This document shows positions 22,650-34,989 of a stretch of 64,000 bases of DNA, one piece after another (within the stretch, counting starts at the first letter, position 1; the number at the start of each line of letters is the position of its first letter). A program made the translations under genes and the position numbers. The notes beneath the pieces were generated by a model, which was given only the letters and a program-made list of their open reading frames with translations, made no database searches and was not told the origin of the DNA. This DNA is from Luzula sylvatica (Eukaryota; Streptophyta; Magnoliopsida; Poales; Juncaceae). The stretch spans positions 21,030,414 through 21,094,413 of the forward strand of contig OX326958.1 of assembly GCA_946800325.1 (NCBI GenBank), given 5' to 3'.

Positions 22650-24876
22650 GGGATTCGAGTGGTCATCCCATTTCAAGAACGCATGAGAAGTGCTCCAGTT
22701 TTGTTTATTGCAATACTTTTAATTTATAGTCGGTAGTTCTAACTTCTAAGTGAAGTGAAACTGGACCTGTGTTGTAACTGGAGATGAAACTTAGAAACAG
22801 ATCGAGTCAATCCTGGCTTTTCAAAGAAAATAAATCCAGAAAATAAATCCAAGAACGTTGCCGTCCGCACGTTCTCTCCATCTAGTGATGGAGATATCCG
22901 TTTTTTTATGTTGGGCCAGATTAGGGCACGTGGGATCACACAGTTGGGCCATGTGTGACATAGGAAGTTTGTTCTGTTTTGGTAATTCCCATATGAGGCC
23001 ATTTACTGTGCCCCCATTCCCCCTATTCACGATGGTAGGGGGCTAATATCTATCTTCCAATTTTGTACCCCTCATTTGAATTTATGATTAATTAAAATTA
23101 TTAATTATATTGATGACTAATATAATTATATTTACTGTTAATTACATTTGAATTAATCGCTAATTCAAATCAAATTAATCGTCAATCGAAATGAGAAGTA
23201 CAAATTGAGACGGTGTATTATTACCATCCCCCACTATTCATCATATCGATGAATAGTAGGGGGAATTTGAGGGGCATAATATAATTATCCTTCCCATATT
23301 TGTAAACTACACATACTAGGTCACAAATATAAACAAATGTTTAAATTTGTGTTTAATTCGGTGATTCATACATAAATAAATAATATTAATAATTTATAAA
23401 TATATATTACAGATTTATGTATTCATGTCATTATTATGTTAGATTCACAAAAAAGTAACATTTTTATTGGACATTTCAAAACTCTGGATTTTTGCTACAA
23501 TGTTCTAAGTAGACGTAAACTTAATTATTTCTAAAATTACAATAATTTACCATATATAAATTAAACTGTTAAACAAACACAAATGCATTCATTATATCAT
23601 TCAAATTTACTTGTACTTTCAAAAATAATTTAGTGAGTAAAAATAATATAGTGCATATTTGCACATAAAAATTAAGAGTTGATTATTTAATATTTTTAAA
23701 GACATTCAACAAGTTTACAACTTAAGTTTATTGAAGTGCATATGTCAACTTAGAAAGGACTAAATCATAAATTGTATATGTTAACTTAACGTATATATAT
23801 ATTGTTTATTGCACCACTTTTATTCTAAGTCCTTACGAATACAAACCAACAATTGTATTTAAGTTAGAATGAATACAATAATATAAATTATAAATTAAAC
23901 TCTCATGTCAACAAACTTTCTGTGATGTCATCAAATACATTTTAAACATGACACACTCAAATTTTGTATATATTCACACTGTCATAGTTTCCTGATATTC
24001 ATATATTAACTTTCTACAACTATACAAAACCGCGCTAGCACGTGCACATAGTTAGTCATTCGTGATACACGTATAATACGGTACGTAATACGTTCGTGTA
24101 TAATTCGGATCAAACATTTTTCAAGTCGGTCAAATATTCGGTCAAATAAAACGCAATACGCTAATAATTCATCAATTCGTTTATTCGTATATAGTTATGT
24201 TTATTTTACATATTACGGATACAATAATTCGGTATATAAAAGTACATAAATGTACATTTGTTTATCCATAAATAATTCATAATTATAATTATTTTATTAA
24301 ATAATATTTATTTTAGTTCAAAATCATAAATTTATATATTATTTATTGATATTTTGATTTTCTTAATCATTTTTCGAAATTATTATTTTTTATTTATTTA
24401 AAAAAATTATTTTTTCTTCTTCTAAAAAAACGTATTATACGGAAATACGTGTATTATTCGTTTTTTTTAAAATAATTATAAAATACGCGAATTATTCATC
24501 AGGTTGAGTACGGGAACGTCAATACGAATATTATTCGTAATACGTAATTATTCGTAAATTTATACGCGTATTATTCGCGAATTGAATAACTATGCACGGG
24601 CAAAACGAGCCTTGGAGTTAGAGGTAGGTTATATTAACGTGGAAAAGAAGATCACGTGCAACACTTCAGATAGTGATTATACCAAATTCATATCCATATT
24701 TTTTCGATACTTATCAGATTCGTATACGATTCGGATATAAAACGGACACGGATACGATTCAGATATTAAACGGACACATATACGGTCCAGATATTGTCAA
24801 ATACTGATACGTATATTAGAACTTACACTATGATGAAATAATATAATATTTTTAAAACTCAAGTCTTGATTATTTC

Positions 24877-24880
<4 letters not shown>
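22650..24880. repeat. Segment A' of a tandem block duplication
   Basis: Second copy of segment A. It lacks the Helitron but has gained a 296 bp MITE (22995-23290). It also has about 685 bp (23537-24221, bounded by ACAATAATT at both ends) that is missing from A. It ends in a (TA)n microsatellite at 24880. Confidence 0.8.
22995..23290. mobile_element. MULE-like MITE (296 bp)
   Basis: Flanked by the 9 bp duplication TTCCCATAT (22986-22994, 23291-23299), the Mutator signature. The paralogous site in segment A (TTCCAACAT near 15535) is empty. The ends are imperfect inverted repeats sharing TGCCCC and TTCCCCCTA. There is no coding capacity. Confidence 0.75.

Positions 24881-24926
<46 letters not shown>
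24880..24926. repeat. (TA)n microsatellite
   Basis: About 23 uninterrupted TA repeats at the right edge of segment A'. Confidence 0.95.
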
Positions 24927-24929
<3 letters not shown>

Positions 24930-25324
24930 CAATGACCAACACTCTTGTTTGGCCAACGTCGGCCAACAACACATATTACACTAAATCTAAATATTATAAT
25001 CGAATCTTAACCGTATAGATATGTTTTATATCATTTAGATATGATGTAGAATAAATTTTATACAATTTCGATTTTTGTATCTAACAAAACCGATAACATA
25101 TTTTCACAACCGTCCATTTCGGTAAATTTATAGATTTCCATGAAGGAAAAATTAAGTCTCCCGGTGTGCTATCAAAAAATGAAATATAATTATTTTCTAT
25201 TAGGTATTATTATGAAACAAAATAAAATTTTGTCTATTGAGTAAAATTAAGTTATTAATTATTAAAATGAATTAAAATAAAGTTATTGTATATTGGACAT
25301 TATTATGAATTAGATCATTATTTC

Positions 25325-25510
25325 ATCAATACGGATATACCCGCTTACAAATTTTATCCGGATCCGGATCCATTCAAAATTTAACTCATGGATCTGAATA
25401 TGTACTCGTCAAAATGGATACGATTTTGACCCGGATCAGGATCCGGATTTTTTTTCTAATACAGGTCGGTTCGGGCAATATCGGCCCTATTAACACCCCT
25501 ACGTGCATCC
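25325..25510. repeat. Element fragment with GGATCCGGATCC motifs
   Basis: Clustered CCGGATCCGGATCC motifs ending in TATTAACACCCCTACG, which resembles a hAT-like GGGGTGTTAATA terminus read backwards. The other end is not clear. Confidence 0.4.
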
Positions 25511-25519
25511 CCACAAATA

Positions 25520-26830
25520 AAATAATTTCAAATACATATAACAATCAAAGACGTAACTTATCTCACATTTCACAAACAAGTATCATTTTGAAGTTGTAAT
25601 TAAATGTTCAAAAAAATAATAAAATTTTACATATGCAATTCATGCTAGTTTTCATTAAAAAAAGTTAAAAATCAATGTCCTTGCTATCATATCACTTTTC
25701 ATATGGGCTTGTGTGGATACACAATTATTTCGTAGTACAGGATACTTTATATCAAGGATTAGAATTTTCAAAAAAGTATCCTATGAGTTGTTTTACTAAA
25801 TGTAAGAAATTTTTCAAATGACATGTTTAGTTGTAGTTTTGTAAAATATAGAAATTTATGTTGTTATGTGTGAAAATTGAAGATGCAATCACATATGTTA
25901 TAGGTAAAATGATTAAATGAATGATTTATGAAATTTACATATATATTATAATAGAAACATAATATAACATAACATAATATACCGTAAATAGAATATGATA
26001 TAAAAAAAGTAATATAACACAATGTTAATAATATATAATGATATATAATGTGTCATATGTATAGTAAAATGTAGTTCCGAAAATTAAAAACGATAATAAA
26101 TTACAACAAAAATATGATATGATTATGTTTCGTAACGAAATAGAAACGTTTCATGATATTTTACTAATTAAATTGTATTTTTTAATTTAAAAATATTTTT
26201 GTGTAAAATACGAAAGATCTAACTATCGTTGTCAACATTTAATTTAATTAAAATGTGAAAAACCCAAATAACAAAATATAGAAAATAAGAATTTGAGTTT
26301 ATTCAAATAACCAATGACTATTGATCATAATAACAAAAAATATAACCAAATAACACAATATATAAACATTCACCAGAAACAAACAAAAAATGTCAAACTT
26401 TGACCTGAAAAATAAATATTGGTCAATTAAAAATTGAAAACATAGCAGGAAAAATAATATTACGAGGCATTTAGAACGATTTGATGCATTTAAATAAAAG
26501 AGAGAATACAAACTGGAGAAAGAGAGGGGGGGGGGGGCATTCGTTATGTAATGATAATTAGGAATTCCCTAAACCGAAAAAAGGGAAAAAGGTTCAGTTT
26601 TCTTTTTTGCTAGTTCTGTATATAAATTTCTTCGAAATTCCTGGTCTAAAACACACTAAAATATGGTGGCATGCATTCAAACAACCATTAGTAATTTATT
26701 TGAATGATCCAAACATGCCTTACTAATTTAATTGCTATTGTTATTTTGGCTACAACATGAGCTTTTTTGTAGTTTGTATTGTAAGCAAATCCGATCATGA
26801 CATGGATTTTATAAGTATGAAGAATAAATA
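25520..26830. other. AT-rich intergenic DNA, nothing recognised
   Basis: No gene, RNA or element boundary is supported. A GGGGGGG run at 26526-26537 is the only compositional oddity. Confidence 0.5.
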
Positions 26831-26831
26831 T

Positions 26832-27098
26832 ATGACATCCCACAATTCCAAAAAAAACATCATTGATGCGTAAATAAAAAAAAATTAAGTAAATTGATTG
26901 GATTCTTTAATTGAATAAATCCAAATAAGTAATGAATAAATCCAAATATAACCTTCCTCGATTTATCCAAATATAAATTCAAATATGGCCATTAAATCAA
27001 TACTTGTTTGAATTTATTCATTTGAAAAATCTAATAAATCCACTTAACCCTCCTCGATTGATGCATCAATGATGTTTTTTGGAATTGTGAGGTGTCAT
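26832..27098. mobile_element. MITE with ~36 bp terminal inverted repeats
   Basis: ATGACATCCCACAATTCC at 26832 is mirrored by GGAATTGTGAGGTGTCAT ending at 27098. The match continues inward to CATCATTGATGC (end 26869) and GCATCAATGATG (start 27063). The element is about 267 bp with no coding capacity. A target-site duplication is not clear, so I do not assign a superfamily. Confidence 0.7.
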
Positions 27099-27189
27099 CT
27101 ATATTCCCTATTTTGAACATGATGGTCAGTTTGTACGGAATCATACGGAAAAGAAAATAATAAAAAGATGACACATATATTTCAAATAA

Positions 27190-29260
27190 TTATTAGTACC
27201 GTAGTAGCGTTAAGAGTATGAAGGGGTCATATTTTGAGCATGATGGTCTTCTATAAATTAGAAGATTATTTCGTAGAACTGCCGCATACAATGTTTTTTT
27301 TGTTATTTAAAGCCTTAGTTTCGTAAGATATTGTAGAAAACCAAAAAGATAAAAGAAAATAAAAGCTGGTCATCCGAGTCGGCAACTTAGCAAGGCAAGG
27401 AGCCGTTCCAGTAAATTCCTGAATTCTCTTCGCACCAGTTTCTAACGGTCTCTTGTTAATATTGTCATTATTCGAGTTCATCGACTTCTGAAATCTCGAC
27501 ATGATATCTTTGTCAAAAGCCTCTAAATTCAACGGACCGGTCCCGAATGTCCCTTAAAACTTGTTTTTCGCTCAAACTCATGGAAGTCCTAGGAGTTGAT
27601 TCAAAAATATGTCAGATGTGACAATTTTTTTAGTAACGGGTAACTCATTTTGTAAGTACTAAATTTCTAAATATAAGCAGTGTTTCGCTTTCTTTTTCTG
27701 TCTTTGCTGCTAACAAAACATCCACGCATAATTTGATTAATGATCAAATTTGAATTCACCAACATATTGATCGACTTTCCAAAATTTAAACAACATGGTT
27801 TTTAAGGAATTGAAACGAACAAGTGTTAACAATTAATATGAATAAAAATTAATATAAATGTAAATAAAGAAAGTAAAACCTGTACAAACAAAATCAAAAC
27901 TTAATTCTATTAAATATTAAATTAATTAAATTAATTGAATATTTAGTTTTTTAGAAAATGAAAATAGCATGAGTTTATAATTCAAGTTAGTCAGATAGAG
28001 AAAACGGACACATAGGAAGCAACATGTTATCTTTGTTACTTCGCAATTTATATGTAAAAGAAAATCCATCAAACAATTATTCTTAAATATTATTTAACAG
28101 GAGCCTTAGTAATTTGAGGCTTTAAAAATTGACCAAGAGAAATATTCATTTATGCATAAATTACATTCTAAGTGAGAAATATTCATTTATTATGTATCTT
28201 ATTTATACATATTAATTAAAAACTGTCATAATATTATATAGTGGACAAGTACATTAATATTCCATCGGACATGCTAATCATGCAAACGAAAAATAATTTA
28301 TTTATCTTCCATTTGTCAACAAAAATAATTGGAACCTCAGTCGTCAAATATGGTCTCACTTGGCATAATTTATTTATTTATGTTTATTTTTAAACGAAAA
28401 ACATTTTTTTTTGTTTGCCAAACTTTTTTTTTCTCTAGTCATAACTACTTCAAAGCATTCATCATATTTTTAAGGAGCAAATTTTTTAGTGTTGAAATTC
28501 ATTCATTGTTCGGATATATGTACTACTTTCGGTGTGATTATATTTGTGTTTTAATGTGAATATTTTTTTTTATCTATGTCCACATTCCTTTTAGTTGTTA
28601 ATATATGGAGCATGCGATTTTAATATAATATTTTCAATATCAATATATTGTTTCTCGAGTCAATGTATTTTTTTTCAATATTAAATGGTAAAGACTATTT
28701 GTCCTCTATTCATTAATGTTCATGAAAACTGAATCTACGATTTAAGATATATTGTATTATACATTCAATCATTTGAGATATGAGTCTACTGAATCGTGTC
28801 AATATATTGTTTTCACGTAAATAATAAACTTTGAGGTTAATATACTTGTCCAGTGTAATATGTCTTATTTGTTAGTATAATATAAAGATTCCAGGAACAT
28901 TATAGAACTTTCATTGTTAATAAAATATAGTGTTTCATGTTTAATCCATATAGTTTTTAACATCAATATAAGATTTTCATTATCAATTACATTTTGCAGT
29001 ATATTATTTTTCTTTTCGGTGCCAATATAATGTTTTCAAGGTCAATATAACATTGTAGTTGTCGATATGTCATTTTTATTGTCATTATATTGTTTTTGAT
29101 CGGTACCGATTTATTAATTCAATTTTCGAATTGCTAATATTTTGTTTTACGATTATTGTATCATTTTTGTGATTGCAATACCAACGTGCATGGTATTTTT
29201 TGTACAGAATCAAGCAACAAAAAGAGAAGAGAGAGAAAGAGAGACATATGTACGAGATGA
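27190..29260 (+). repeat. ~2.1 kb AT-rich unit, copy 1
   Basis: Order of landmarks: CATGATGGTCTTCTATAAATTAGAAG, GAAGATTATTTCGTAGAAC, a GTTTCGCTTTCTTTTTCTG stretch, GTGAGAAATATTCATTTA, GGAACCTCAGTCGTCAA, then a ~600 bp run of ~20 bp degenerate repeats (TCAATATATTGTTTTC type). The next copy follows directly. There is no coding potential. Short open frames inside are chance. Confidence 0.7.
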
Positions 29261-31360
29261 ATGATTATTAATATCGTAGAGAATAGTATGAATGAGTCAT
29301 ATTTTAAACATGACGATCTTCTATAAATTAGAAGATTATTTTGTAGAACCGATGCATACGATGTTTTTTATTATTCGGAGTTTTAGTTTGCTATAACATA
29401 AGATATTGTAGAAAATCTAACAAATAAAACAACATAAAAAAAATTCAAGTTTACTGAAAAATGTTCGATATGAGCTGTCGTAGAAAAACTGAACCAGAAA
29501 GATTTGTCTCATTAACTGTGTCTACTTTGAAGTACTATTGAAATAGAATAAAAAAATTGGTCTTCTCTAAATTTTTAAATACAAGTAGTGGTTTGCTTTT
29601 TTTTTTTTAGTTTTGGTTGGGTCGTAATATTTTAATAGCGATATTTGAGGATTGAATATAGTTGTTGAGAAAAAAAATTAAATATGACTATTTTATCTTA
29701 ATATTTAATGCATATAAATTGTATTCTAATTTGTTTTCAAAACAAGAAATTTTTATTTTTTTTCCATTCACTTGTTTATTATAAATTAAGAAACACATAA
29801 ATTTTACTTTCAGAATTATATACATGTAAATTGTAATAAATTGAATAAAATATGACGATGGCTAAAATACTCAATTAAGTATCATGAATTTGGTACTTAA
29901 GACTTTTTGACTATTATATTTGATTTGGGATTTGTTTATTTAATGATTAGCATAAATTGATATGACAAATATTAATGATGAATATATATAACATTAAAAA
30001 ACACAAATCTCAAAACAAATATAATGGTCAAAAAATTTAGATACCAAACCCATGATACTTAATTGAGTATCTTAGCCATCCTCATAAAAAATTATATATG
30101 TTAATAAATTTAGGATATTAAGTATTTAAAACAACATTCAATCATGTTTATCATACAAATTTCAAAAATATGCATTATATATTAGAGACGAAATAATCAT
30201 ATTTCATTTTTTCTTAAAAACTGTTCGCAATAACCAAATATCGTTTTTAAAATATCACCGTTTCTCTGCTAATAAAACATACACGCATAATTTAACTAAA
30301 GACAAAATTTGAGTCAGCCAATGATAAAATTTAACTAAATCGACTTTCCAAAATTTAAGCAACATGGTTTTTTTTTGCAAGGAATTGAAACAAACGAGAG
30401 TTAATTTGAATAAAAATCAACATAAATGTAAATAAAAAATAAAATATGTATTAACAAAATCAAAACTTCATTTAATTGCATATTTAGTTTTTTAGAAAAT
30501 GAAAATAATATGAGTTTATAATTCAAATCAGAGAGATGGGATATTGAATGGAGAAAACTGACTACAACAAATATTATTTAACATGAGCCTTCATAATTTG
30601 GGGCTCTGAACATTAACCAAAGAAATCATACCCATGCTTGATGAGAAATATTCATTTATGCGCTAATTACATTAAAATCAGATCGTTTTTCTAAGTAATT
30701 ATCATTTTTAACGAGCAAATTGTTTATTGTCGAAATTCATTCATTTAACAAATATCCATCGAATATAACTTTTATATGAACGAAATATTTTCATTGTAAA
30801 TATGCAATTTTCAGAGTCAATATACTACTTACAGTGTTATTATATTTGTGTTTCGGTGTGAATATTTTTTTCTCTGTCCATATACCGTTTAATTGTTAAT
30901 ATATCGAACGTGCAATGTTAATATAATATTCTTAGTATCAATATATTGTTTGTAGTGTCATTATATTGTTCTCACGTGAACAATAAATTGTAAGGTTAGT
31001 ACATTTTTTGCAGTGTCGATATATATTATTTTCAGCGTGGATATAAAGATTTGAGGAACAATATATAATTTTCATGGTTAATATATTGTTTATGTTTAAT
31101 CCATCGAGTTTTGAACATCATACAAGATTTTCAGTATCAATCACATTATTCAGTATTATATTAGTGTCGATATACCATTTTAAGTGGCGGTGTACCGTGT
31201 TTATTGTGATCAGTATCGATTTATTATCTTAATTTTGAATTGTTAATATATTTTACGATTAATATGTCATTTTTATGGCGACAACCAACATATACGAAAT
31301 TCTTTTAAGTACGAAATCAAGTAACAAAAAGAAGAAGAGAAAAACATACATGCGAGATGA
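29260..31360 (+). repeat. ~2.1 kb AT-rich unit, copy 2
   Basis: Same landmark order as the first unit, starting GATGAATGATTATTA and CATGACGATCTTC near 29310, with the sub-repeat run at about 30790-31270. This shows head-to-tail tandem arrangement. Confidence 0.7.
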
Positions 31361-31700
31361 ATGATTATTAGTACCGTAGCAAATAGTATGAATGAGTCAT
31401 ATTTTAAACATGACGATCTTCTATAAATTAGAAGATTTTTTCTAGAACCGCTGCATAGGATGATTTTTTTTAATTATTTGGAGCTTTAATTTGTATGAAA
31501 CATAAGATATTGTAGAGAATCAAAGAAACATAATAAATAAAAACTGGCCAAGTTTAATGATATAAAAACTGGCCAAGTTTTATGATTTGTCCTCGAAATC
31601 TGAAAAACCTATCCATTCATAAAATGGGCAACTTTTTCTTGTGAAGACTGCCTCTATTTTCGTTTTTTAAGGAATTTATAAAAAAAAATTGTTTATGATA
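31360..31700 (+). repeat. ~2.1 kb unit, copy 3, truncated
   Basis: Starts with the same GATGAATGATTATTAGTACCGTAG landmarks, then loses homology after about 340 bp. From here to 32480 I see no recognised feature. Confidence 0.6.
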
Positions 31701-32483
31701 TAAAGAAAATTGGTAGGAAATTGTAAGTAGAACTCACAATTTGTTAAGTTATTAATAAAAAAATTAAAAAAAAAATTTGTTGAGTTTTTTTCGTGAGACA
31801 TAAGACTGAGGCTTTATAATTTTGGGGAGTTACGTGATAGACCCATTTTTTTTATGATAGATTCATTTTCAAAAAAAATATTTTGAATATTTGTTAACTA
31901 ATGATTTTTTTTTGTAAGATTCAATTGTATATTTATCATTTAATGTTATGGAAAAAATAAATTTTGTATAATTAATTGATAAATACCAAAAATATCTTAA
32001 AATAATTTTTGAAAATGAGTCCATGATAAGAAAATGAGTCTATCATAGAACTCCCCTTATATTTTATAATAAAGAATAGGTAGGTATAATAAACTTCGCA
32101 AGAGAGAAAAAAATAGTGATTTATTTTGGGTATTATTAAGTACCGACACTGCACAAGGGCCCATTAGATCCTAATTAAGCATTAATTTGGCGATAGAAAT
32201 TCGACTAAACATAAATGAAACTGTAAACTAAAAAATATCAACTGGAAAAAAATCAGCTTTGTACCCGTCAAAACTGGTACGATAAACACAAAAGAGAACG
32301 ATAATCTTTATCAAGATTCAAAACTGTTGATTCACCCAACCGAACGACCTCTAGCTATCGTCTGGATCATCACCAAACCCAGATTTGGGAGTCTAATCAA
32401 TAGAAAATTCACCTACCGCGTTATCTCCAGACGCCCAACAATTCAAAACAAAATTTACGGAAGAAAACAAGAAAAGAGAGATC

Positions 32484-32621
32484 TAAAAAAAATGACTAAA
32501 TGATGAATGTTCGGCGATCCTCTATCCATTAATGTCAAAAGGATTCGAACTTACAATCTCTCACAACATATGGTTTTTTGTGTCTCACGCCCAATCACTC
32601 GGTCACGAGTTCATTGGCTAG
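32484..32621 (-). mobile_element. tRNA-derived SINE, second family
   Basis: Minus-strand head with an A-box-like GACCGAGTGATTGG and a B-box-like AGTTCGAATCC. It has an ACACAAAAAACCATATGTTGTG insert and a GACATTAATGGAT body. It is flanked by AAAAG(A/C)GAGATC at 32472-32483 and 32622-32633. It is the same family as the SINE at 61240 but diverged from it. Confidence 0.8.
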
Positions 32622-32875
32622 AAAAGCGAGATCCAGTAGCGATAGATGAATTCTCTGTCTTATTGATTGCTTTCTCAATTGTTATTCTTGGTTGATTATT
32701 GATAGTACAGTAGGAAACTAACACACTTCTTCTGAGATGAGGAAATGATGACTAAATGTTGTGGAGAAATTGTAATGGTGGGAGAGGGTTGATTTTCTGA
32801 TCCAAGATATGCTTGAGAAAAGAATACCACGGAAAGGCCATAGGAAAGGGTGCATGCATGAGGACATAACAGTAA

Positions 32876-33559
32876 GGGAGCGTTTGGTTGGAGTTTTGAA
32901 GAATGCGTTGACATAAAATATGTTAAGGAATTCAATGTCAAAACATACTATTTTCTGAAATACTCAATTATTATGTTTGGTTAGCACACATATTTATTAC
33001 ATGGCATGCTAATTCATCACAAATGTAAAATTTTTAAACATTATATATTTACAAAACTAACATATTTATACTAAATTTCTGTTGTAAAATAAATAATTCC
33101 AATTATACAAATAATAATTTATTGTCAACAAAATATTATATATCAAGCAACATATTATTATAAATTAAGAAACAATTAATTAAACCAATTTGGTTATTTT
33201 ATATTTTAACGAATTATTAATTTTATAATTGCAATGATTTATTTTGTTGTATTTTATTTTATTCTAAGTATATTTTATAACAACAATTTAGTATAAATAT
33301 GTTATTTTTATAAATATGTTTTTATAAGCACAATATGATGTAACATGCTATTCCTTCCTCATTGGAATAGAGAAAAGCCACCAATTGGAATAGAGAAAAT
33401 CCACCAATTTTGGTGGTAATCATATTACCATCAATTATGTCCTAGGAAATGGAGTATTCCCTTACATAATTACCTAGTGCGCAAATCAAACATGAAAATG
33501 TAATCAATGATGGAGTATGCCAAGGTATTCTCATTCTAAAACTCCAACCAAACGCCCCC
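32876..33559. mobile_element. Tourist/PIF-Harbinger-like element (684 bp)
   Basis: Inverted ends GGGAGCGTTTGGTTGGAG and (reverse strand of the right end) GGGGGCGTTTGGTTGGAG are flanked by TAA on both sides (32873-32875, 33560-33562), the Harbinger target preference. The interior is AT-rich without a transposase. Confidence 0.85.
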
Positions 33560-33925
33560 TAAGGAAAATAATTCATGAGGTTCTACTGTGCTTCTAAGTT
33601 TCTTCATGAAAATTGAGATGACATCCTAATTAATAATTATTAATTATCGATTAATTCATAATTATTAGTTTTATAATTCATAATTATTAGTTTTTGAATA
33701 TTTCTAATTAGTTGTTAATCGATGAAAACTCTAATTATATATTAACTTTTTAATAATCATGAATTAATCATTAATCCATCTTATTAATTGGGATGTTAAT
33801 TAATACCAGTGATGTCATCACGATTTTCTTGGAGAACTTGAGGGGCCTAGTAGAGTTTTCCATAATTCATACAATACATGATGACGTGGCATAAAAAGTG
33901 CAAAGGGAAATTATACTTGTACACG

Positions 33926-34739
33926 GTTAGGGTGTAAAAAGTTCGGATCCGGTTCGGATAGTGATCATATCAGATTCGTATTTATATTTTTTCAAATACG
34001 AATATTCGGATACGGAACAATCCGGATCCGAATACATTTCGGATATTGTCTGATACGAGTACATATAAGAATTTTTTTTGGAATAATTAAAACGAATATT
34101 TGACAAGTAACATAACAATTTATTTTATTTTTGACGTTCAACTAAAATTAAGATAATACTTAAATAATAGTACATCATAATTTTTCAAAAATTATTGAGA
34201 AAACCTTTTAATTTCGAAGAAAAAAAAACACTCGTGAAACTTAAAAAAAAAAAGAAAAAGGAGGGAGAGAAAAAATCTTGGAGAATAGGAAAATAATTTT
34301 GGAATTTGGAAATATCTTCAAAATAGATTTCATGTGCTTTTTTAAATGAAATTTGTTCATGAATCACGAGTCACGTAAATATTAATTTTTATTAGGTCAT
34401 AAGATAATAATCATTTAAATATATAATAAATTATAAAAATCGAGTACCCATTTTTTATTGTTATTCGGATCCGGATAATATCCGGATTCGGATTCGGATC
34501 CGGATAATGTTTTTGAATACCGGATTGGGATCCGGATCCGAAAAAACGGATCCGTTCGGATCCGGATAATTTTATTTCGATATGACACTACAACATATCT
34601 GCCTTATTGGGACAGGGAAAAACCGTCCCAATAAGACCCCAAACCGTCCCAATAAACTTTTTTTGTGAATATATAGTCGGATTCGGTTTGGGTCGATTCG
34701 GGTCGGTTCGGATAATATCCGAACCGTTTACACCTCCTA
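33926..34739. mobile_element. hAT-like MITE rich in ATCCGGAT motifs
   Basis: Inverted ends share GGTGTAAA and GTTCGG and are flanked by TGTACAC(G/C), an 8 bp duplication with one mismatch (33918-33925, 34740-34747). Both subterminal regions are arrays of GGATCCGGAT/TTCGGATA motifs. A CACTA-type terminus lies within its right part. Confidence 0.75.
34586..34668 (+). mobile_element. CACTA (En/Spm) terminus fragment
   Basis: Begins CACTACAACATATCTG, the usual CACTACAA terminus, followed by subterminal inverted motifs TTATTGGGAC and GTCCCAATAA (twice). Only about 80 bp is present, so it is a truncated end or a very small derivative inside the hAT-like MITE. Confidence 0.65.
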
Positions 34740-34989
34740 TGTACACCACATTTCACAAAAACATCCTCGATGACGTCACTCTTTGTTAATTAACACATTT
34801 AATTAAATTCAAAATAACTAATCAATAACTAACGATGGTCTAAACGGTCTAAATTTTATGAACACCGCCTATGTACACTGCATCAAATTATGAACGTGAT
34901 CACACATCAATAACTAATCAATGATTTAAATTTTACCACATATTATAATCTGATGGTTAAAATAAACGTGATCACGTAACACAAGGAAA

